Assembly: GCA_029777145.1 (NCBI GenBank)
Contig: JAKOSS010000482.1
Coordinates: 1 to 10,754, forward strand
DNA: 10,754 bases
Source of the DNA: Acidobacteriota bacterium
GTDB lineage: Bacteria > Acidobacteriota > Blastocatellia > Pyrinomonadales > Pyrinomonadaceae
Direction of reading: 5' to 3'
In this document: positions 7,264 to 10,754 of the stretch, in pieces
Numbering within the stretch: position 1 is the first letter of the stretch
Layout of the letters: each line of letters starts with the position of its first letter
Position numbers and translations under genes: made by a program
The notes under the pieces: model-generated
Told to the model about the DNA's origin: nothing
What the model saw: the letters and a program-made list of their open reading frames with translations, nothing else
Database searches by the model: none

Positions 7264-9156
7264 TCAGGGGTTGTAGATCTCAACCTTTTCGTCGCCGGCA
7301 AATCCGACCGCCTGACCCTTGTCGTTCATCAGATGGACCTTCTTGAATCCCTTTTCCGAGCCGATGGAAAGGATCTTCTTGAGAAGCTCTTCTTTCTTTT
7401 CGAGGCTCATTCCGGCCCAGGATTCGAGGGTTATGCCGTAAAACGTTTCGTCGCTGATCTTCGCCGGATTCATCAGCACCTCCTTCAGCGAAGAATTGTC
7501 GAGATTGACCTTTTTGACGCTCGTCGATTGCGCCGCGTCGAGTTCATGGCTCTTGACGTCGGCCCAGAAGTAAAGTCCGGCGCATGCCAGAACGATCGCG
7601 ATCGCGAATCCAAGCAGAAGCTTGTTGACCGCCCAGACACGGCTTCGCGGCGTTCTCACAATCGGACGCGAGCGTTCGAAATTTCCGTCGACATGAACTT
7701 CCTTGATCTGCGTTTTCGCCGGATCCGTCCGTTCCTTCAGCATTTCCACCAGGCTGAAGGATTTGCCGGTCGAATCGGAGATCGCCTGATCGTGCAGAAA
7801 TCCGTATTTTTCCTCGAGCGCGGCGGCATTCTTGCCTTCGCGTTCACGCTTGATGAGATCCGTGTAGCGGTTCCCGATGCGAATGTTTGCCTCGATCGAA
7901 GCGACGGTAATGAGCGGCGCGAAGAAGTTCTCGTGACAGCCTTCCTTGAACAGGCGCAGACGATTGAAGAAATCGTTGCCGATAAGTTCGTCGAAGGTAG
8001 GCGTCGCTTCGGCTTCGGTGACGAAGTCCTGAAACTTCAGCACGCTGATCAGGATATCGGAATCGTCCTCGGCGGCCGAGTAAAGTTGGATGCTCGACCA
8101 GTCGGCGTAAAGATCCTTCACCTGCGCGATCAGTTCATCGCGCGGGAAAACCAATTCGCGTTTCTCATCCTCGACCTCACTACTGAAGAGCCGGGTCAGA
8201 ACCAGATCGAACTTGTTGCGGACCTGCTCGGAAAACGGCGAATTGCGGTAGAACCGCGCCATCGCGATCAGGGCCTGCGGACTCAACGCCGGTTTCGTGG
8301 TCTCGCAATACCGACGGAGATGGGCGACCGAGATGTGTTTGTCCCGATGCGAAAGCGAGGAATACCAGCTTTCGGTCTCCTGCATGAGCTGAAATTCGGC
8401 GCGCGCGTGCTCACCGGATTTGATGTCCCCTGAAAACTGCATGAAGTCATGCAGTGCCTTCTTAACTGGAATATCGTCAAACGGCTTCGGAACAAGTTTC
8501 ATCTGCTCTCGTTCCACACCGGAGAGCACATGGTCCACCATCTGGAGCCCGGCAACCTCGTCGATCGCGCGCTTCTTGAAAAACTCGCGGCCGCCCACGA
8601 TCTGCCGTCCGTCGGACGCATCGAAACTCGTGCGCGGAGTCGCTGCGAAAGAAACGCGTCCGACCGGCGGCGCCGAGAGATCCGGCATCGCCGGCGGCCT
8701 TACGGAAACCTTCGCCGGCGGGACGAATTGATCGGTCAACTGCGGCATGGCGGGCGCGGGGATCGATGAATCGAGCGAAACCGTCGGTTCCGGCTCGGAT
8801 TCGACCGATTCGACCGATTCTACGGATTCGGACGAGTACTCCGGCGGCGCGACGGCCGGCGTCTCAAACTGAATCCCGCCCGGTTCGGGCACCGCCTGTA
8901 TTTCGTTCGGCGGCACGAACGCGTCAAGCGGGGCCTGGGCCGATGACATGAAGGGCGGAACAACGACTTCGCCGGGTTCATCGGACGAAGGACCGGCCAA
9001 ATCGACGACGGATTCGGAATGGAAATCTTCAGTCGCCTGAAAGGTCGCCGACGTGAGATCGACCGCTGCGGATTCCCGAGCGGTCATATCGATCACGGTC
9101 TCTTCAAGGAGATTCTCCTCCTTGAGTTCTTCGATTAGATCTTCAAAAACATTCAT
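7264..9156 (-). CDS. Large single-pass membrane protein with disordered acidic N-terminus, function unknown
   Basis: This 630-residue protein matches no family I recognise. Residues 1-190 are acidic and Pro/Glu/Ser-rich, probably disordered, with a short SVE repeat at 110-120 and several APxMPxL/FVPP pieces (about 69-83 and 134-165). Residues 190-480 look like a compact helical domain, including FFKKRAIDEVAGLQMVDHVL and a W/Y-rich stretch. One membrane segment at about 511-531 (LLLGFAIAIVLACAGLYFW) is preceded by basic RTPRSRV, so the N-terminal bulk should be cytosolic and residues 533-630 outside. The C-terminal part is charged and helical, ending in VGFAGDEKVEIYNP. No clear Shine-Dalgarno precedes the ATG. 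It lies between the pilin and glnA genes, with 108- and 110-base gaps, so it may be its own unit. Confidence 0.8.
   Translation of the reverse strand: MNVFEDLIEELKEENLLEETVIDMTARESAAVDLTSATFQATEDFHSESVVDLAGPSSDEPGEVVVPPFMSSAQAPLDAFVPPNEIQAVPEPGGIQFETPAVAPPEYSSESVESVESVESEPEPTVSLDSSIPAPAMPQLTDQFVPPAKVSVRPPAMPDLSAPPVGRVSFAATPRTSFDASDGRQIVGGREFFKKRAIDEVAGLQMVDHVLSGVEREQMKLVPKPFDDIPVKKALHDFMQFSGDIKSGEHARAEFQLMQETESWYSSLSHRDKHISVAHLRRYCETTKPALSPQALIAMARFYRNSPFSEQVRNKFDLVLTRLFSSEVEDEKRELVFPRDELIAQVKDLYADWSSIQLYSAAEDDSDILISVLKFQDFVTEAEATPTFDELIGNDFFNRLRLFKEGCHENFFAPLITVASIEANIRIGNRYTDLIKREREGKNAAALEEKYGFLHDQAISDSTGKSFSLVEMLKERTDPAKTQIKEVHVDGNFERSRPIVRTPRSRVWAVNKLLLGFAIAIVLACAGLYFWADVKSHELDAAQSTSVKKVNLDNSSLKEVLMNPAKISDETFYGITLESWAGMSLEKKEELLKKILSIGSEKGFKKVHLMNDKGQAVGFAGDEKVEIYNP
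8798..8833 (-). repeat. Four 9-base tandem units encoding SVE repeats
   Basis: GATTCGACC is repeated about four times, with the last two copies altered (GATTCTACG, GATTCGGAC). In frame the units encode the ESVESVESVESE stretch of the 630-residue membrane protein. This is a likely site of copy-number variation in its disordered region. Confidence 0.75.
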
Positions 9157-9264
9157 TTTCGTTCGGATTAGCGGAATGGAATTGAGGAGGCGAGGAAACG
9201 GCCTAATAAATAGTACCGTTTTTCGAAGGTGAAAGGAAGAACTTTTTCTGCTGTCTCCGAACGC

Positions 9265-9690
9265 TTACGGACTGATCTGGACGATCTCGCCGCTTTGGTT
9301 CAAACGGTAGATAAGCGGCGCGGATCCGACGCCTCCGCTCGGCCCGGACGCGAGAATGATGTATTCGTTCTTCAACTCGACATCCGTCGGAGTCGTCGGG
9401 CTCATCTCGATCCAGAATTTGCCCTTGCGGATGCCGGTACCGACATTCACGCCGAGCGAACCGCCATGAAGCGAATTCAACTCGTCGAGACGCGCGAACC
9501 GCCCGTGCTGCGAGTAGAAGTTGACCTGCGTCGAGTTCATCGCGCGCAGATTGGCGAACATCACGCCGTTGTCCACGGCCCGAATTCCCTTCTGGAAACT
9601 TGGAACGCCGATCGCCGCGATGATCCCGATGATCGTCACGACAAGAATCATTTCAATGATCGAAAATCCTTTTTCGGATGATTTGTTCAT
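9265..9690 (-). CDS. Type IV pilin-like prepilin
   Basis: This 141-residue prepilin starts at the ATG 9688-9690. A longer reading from TTG 9750 would give an unusual 28-residue leader, whereas this start gives the classic eight-residue leader MNKSSEKG. Prepilin peptidase would cut between G8 and F9, and the mature protein keeps Glu at position 5 (FSIIE). The hydrophobic helix MILVVTIIGIIAAIGVP follows. The globular part has NFYSQHGRFARLDEL, a pattern seen in type IVa pilins and GspG-like pseudopilins, and ends in IYRLNQSGEIVQISP. It has no cysteine, so no C-terminal disulfide loop. No pilus assembly gene is adjacent, so major pilin, minor pilin and pseudopilin are all possible; the sigma-54 promoter favours a pilus pilin. 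Confidence 0.88.
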   Translation of the reverse strand: MNKSSEKGFSIIEMILVVTIIGIIAAIGVPSFQKGIRAVDNGVMFANLRAMNSTQVNFYSQHGRFARLDELNSLHGGSLGVNVGTGIRKGKFWIEMSPTTPTDVELKNEYIILASGPSGGVGSAPLIYRLNQSGEIVQISP

Positions 9691-9850
9691 ATTGCTCAAA
9701 ACCTCATCAATGGACAGGCTGTTGACGATTTTTGTCATCGCGATTGACAAGAATCGACAGCAAAATCTTTATCAATTCATCAATTTGTGAGATCAATGTG
9801 CCATTTTTCCCGCGATTTCGTTGTGAAACGGCACTTTCTACGCCAATTCG

Positions 9851-9867
9851 GGCAACCACCGTGCCAA
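9851..9867 (-). promoter_or_regulatory. Sigma-54 (RpoN) promoter of the pilin gene
   Basis: The minus strand reads TTGGCACGGTGGTTGCC. This fits the consensus YTGGCACGRNNNTTGCW at all fixed positions except the last W. GG (9865-9864) and GC (9853-9852) have the exact -24/-12 spacing. Transcription would start near 9840, leaving a leader of about 150 bases before the pilin ATG. Pilin genes of Pseudomonas, Myxococcus and Geobacter are known to be RpoN-dependent through PilR-type activators, which agrees with the gene it faces. Confidence 0.75.
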
Positions 9868-9974
9868 ACTCCGCAACGGGCACCGACCCGACCGTTCCGC
9901 GCCGAAAATAGTTGTTGTTCAGAATTTTGTTTTTTGGTAGATTTTTTATAAGTTATTAGTTTTTATGCTTTTTC

Positions 9975-9989
9975 GCGACGATCCGTCGC
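9975..9989. repeat. Perfect short inverted repeat in the speA leader
   Basis: GCGACG-ATC-CGTCGC is a perfect 6-base inverted repeat with a three-base centre, 25 bases upstream of the speA TTG. No U-tract follows on either strand, so it is not a standard terminator. It may be a leader hairpin or a repressor site. Confidence 0.5.
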
Positions 9990-10014
9990 CGAGCTTCAGT
10001 TTGGAGACAATTAA

Positions 10015-10754
10015 TTGAGCGCAATTATCGATCAGACCGTCGAAACCTATGGTATTGAAAACTGGGGAGCGGGCTACTTCGGTGTCAACAGAAAAGGTAA
10101 TCTGGTCGTCAGGCCGTCGGACAACGACAGCCTTTCGGCAGACGTTCGTGAGATCATCGAAGACTTGCGCAAACGCGGTATCAATCCGCCGATCCTGCTC
10201 CGCTTTCCGCAACTTCTCGTAGGCCAGATCCGCAAGCTCCAGACAGCGTTCCGCAAATCGATCAAGGAATTCGAGTATGACGGCCGGCATCTCTGTGTTT
10301 TCCCGATGAAGGTCAACCAGAACCGGGCCGTCGTCGAGGAGTATCTGCGGGAAGCGTCGCGGTACGACTTTGGACTCGAAGCGGGATCGAAAGCGGAATT
10401 GTACGCGGCGCTCTCGATGGAACAGTCGGGCGAGAGCCTGCTCGTACTGAACGGCTTCAAGGACCGCGATTTCGTCAGGCTTGCATTCACGGGCGCGCGC
10501 GCCGGCAAGAACGTCGTCATCGTCGTCGAGAAACTGAGCGAACTCGACCACACGCTGAAATTCACTGAAGACGTCCTGAAAGAGAATCCGAAGGCGAAGC
10601 TCCCGATGATCGGAGTTCGGGTCAAACTCTACTCAAAGGGCTCCGGCAAGTGGGAGAAATCCGGTGGCGAAGCGGCGAAGTTCGGGCTCACGACGACCGA
10701 GATCCTCGAGGTGATCAGACGCCTTGCGGTCGCTGGCCGAACCGAGATGCTCAA
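10015..10754 (+). CDS. speA: Biosynthetic arginine decarboxylase, N-terminal part (runs off right edge)
   Basis: SpeA converts arginine to agmatine, the first step of the agmatine route to putrescine and spermidine. The visible 246 codons open with the family's YGIENWGAGYFGVN, followed by PPILLRFPQLL at 58-68. FPMKVNQNR at 96-104 is the PLP-binding region with K99, and YDFGLEAGSKAEL follows. GVRVKLYSKGSGKW and GGEAAKFGLT are further family motifs. Full-length SpeA is about 630-660 residues, so some 40 percent is present. The start must be TTG 10015: an in-frame TAA lies directly before it, GGAG (10003-10006) is eight bases upstream, and the next in-frame ATG is at the PLP lysine. It is the only plus-strand gene. 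Confidence 0.95.
   Translation, partial: MSAIIDQTVETYGIENWGAGYFGVNRKGNLVVRPSDNDSLSADVREIIEDLRKRGINPPILLRFPQLLVGQIRKLQTAFRKSIKEFEYDGRHLCVFPMKVNQNRAVVEEYLREASRYDFGLEAGSKAELYAALSMEQSGESLLVLNGFKDRDFVRLAFTGARAGKNVVIVVEKLSELDHTLKFTEDVLKENPKAKLPMIGVRVKLYSKGSGKWEKSGGEAAKFGLTTTEILEVIRRLAVAGRTEML

Larger units (their letters stand above)
9691..10014. other. Divergent intergenic region between pilin and speA
   Basis: This 324-base stretch holds no gene. On the pilin side, ATTGAT occurs four times on the minus strand (plus-strand ATCAAT starting at 9706, 9771, 9779 and 9792). GTGCC (9798-9802) and GGCAC (9830-9834) could form a leader hairpin. TTGATC (9796-9791), 17 bases, GATAAA (9773-9768) is a weak alternative sigma-70 promoter. 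Next to the sigma-54 site lies an inverted repeat, CCGCAACGG (9871-9879) and CCGTTCCGC (9892-9900). The AT-rich part 9905-9970 precedes speA and contains TATAAG (9947-9952), a possible -10 with no good -35. Confidence 0.6.

Noticed and set aside
7333..8433. Long plus-strand open frame opposite the 630-residue membrane protein gene
   Set aside because: The Arg/Asp/Phe-rich composition is typical of a mirror frame. The minus frame has sensible domains and a membrane helix.
9196..9221. AAACGG/CCGTTT hairpin downstream of the pilin gene as a terminator
   Set aside because: The stem is only six pairs with a 14-base loop. The T-run follows on the plus strand, where there is no gene to terminate, and not on the pilin strand.
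9691..9750. Longer pilin start at TTG 9750 or ATG 9738
   Set aside because: It would give a 24-28 residue leader. The ATG at 9690 gives the standard eight-residue prepilin leader ending in Gly.
9946..10625. Minus-strand open frames opposite speA
   Set aside because: They lie over clear SpeA coding sequence with PLP-site motifs and have no recognisable protein features.

Overview
The window is about 10.8 kb of compact bacterial chromosome with moderately high GC. It has no mobile element, CRISPR array, tRNA or rRNA that I can see. Gene order, an Asn/Ser/Thr-rich lipoprotein, a tandem DUF3108 protein with a Thr-Pro linker and the style of the type IV pilin suggest Acidobacteriota, perhaps the Blastocatellia/Pyrinomonadales group. 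That placement is inferred from protein style, not from a phylogenetic marker.

All genes but one lie on the minus strand, so that part reads from right to left. A type IV pilin-like gene (9265-9690) sits behind a close match to a sigma-54 promoter. Next come a 630-residue single-pass membrane protein of unknown function (7264-9156) and glnA, type I glutamine synthetase (5732-7153), which ends at a clear rho-independent terminator. A tight five-gene cluster follows, probably one transcript: a lipoprotein, a 95-residue protein with a CPCC knuckle, a zinc-ribbon/TPR protein, pyrF (OMP decarboxylase) and a secreted tandem DUF3108 protein. Spacings in this cluster run from 14 bases down to a 4-base overlap. 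The window ends in feoA-feoB (ferrous iron uptake), again joined by an ATGA overlap. They have their own promoter, which overlaps a 25-base imperfect palindrome; feoB runs off the left edge. On the plus strand at the right edge, speA (biosynthetic arginine decarboxylase) starts at a TTG codon and runs off the window. It is divergent from the pilin across a 324-base regulatory region.

Most of this is core metabolism: nitrogen assimilation, pyrimidine synthesis, polyamine synthesis and iron uptake. The less ordinary parts are the unknown genes around pyrF, the 630-residue protein between pilin and glnA, the sigma-54 promoter, and two neighbouring genes lying in one reading frame separated only by TGA and a single codon. 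I found no strong evidence for a wholly new multi-gene system; the best candidate for an undescribed functional unit is the pyrF-containing envelope/zinc-ribbon cluster.
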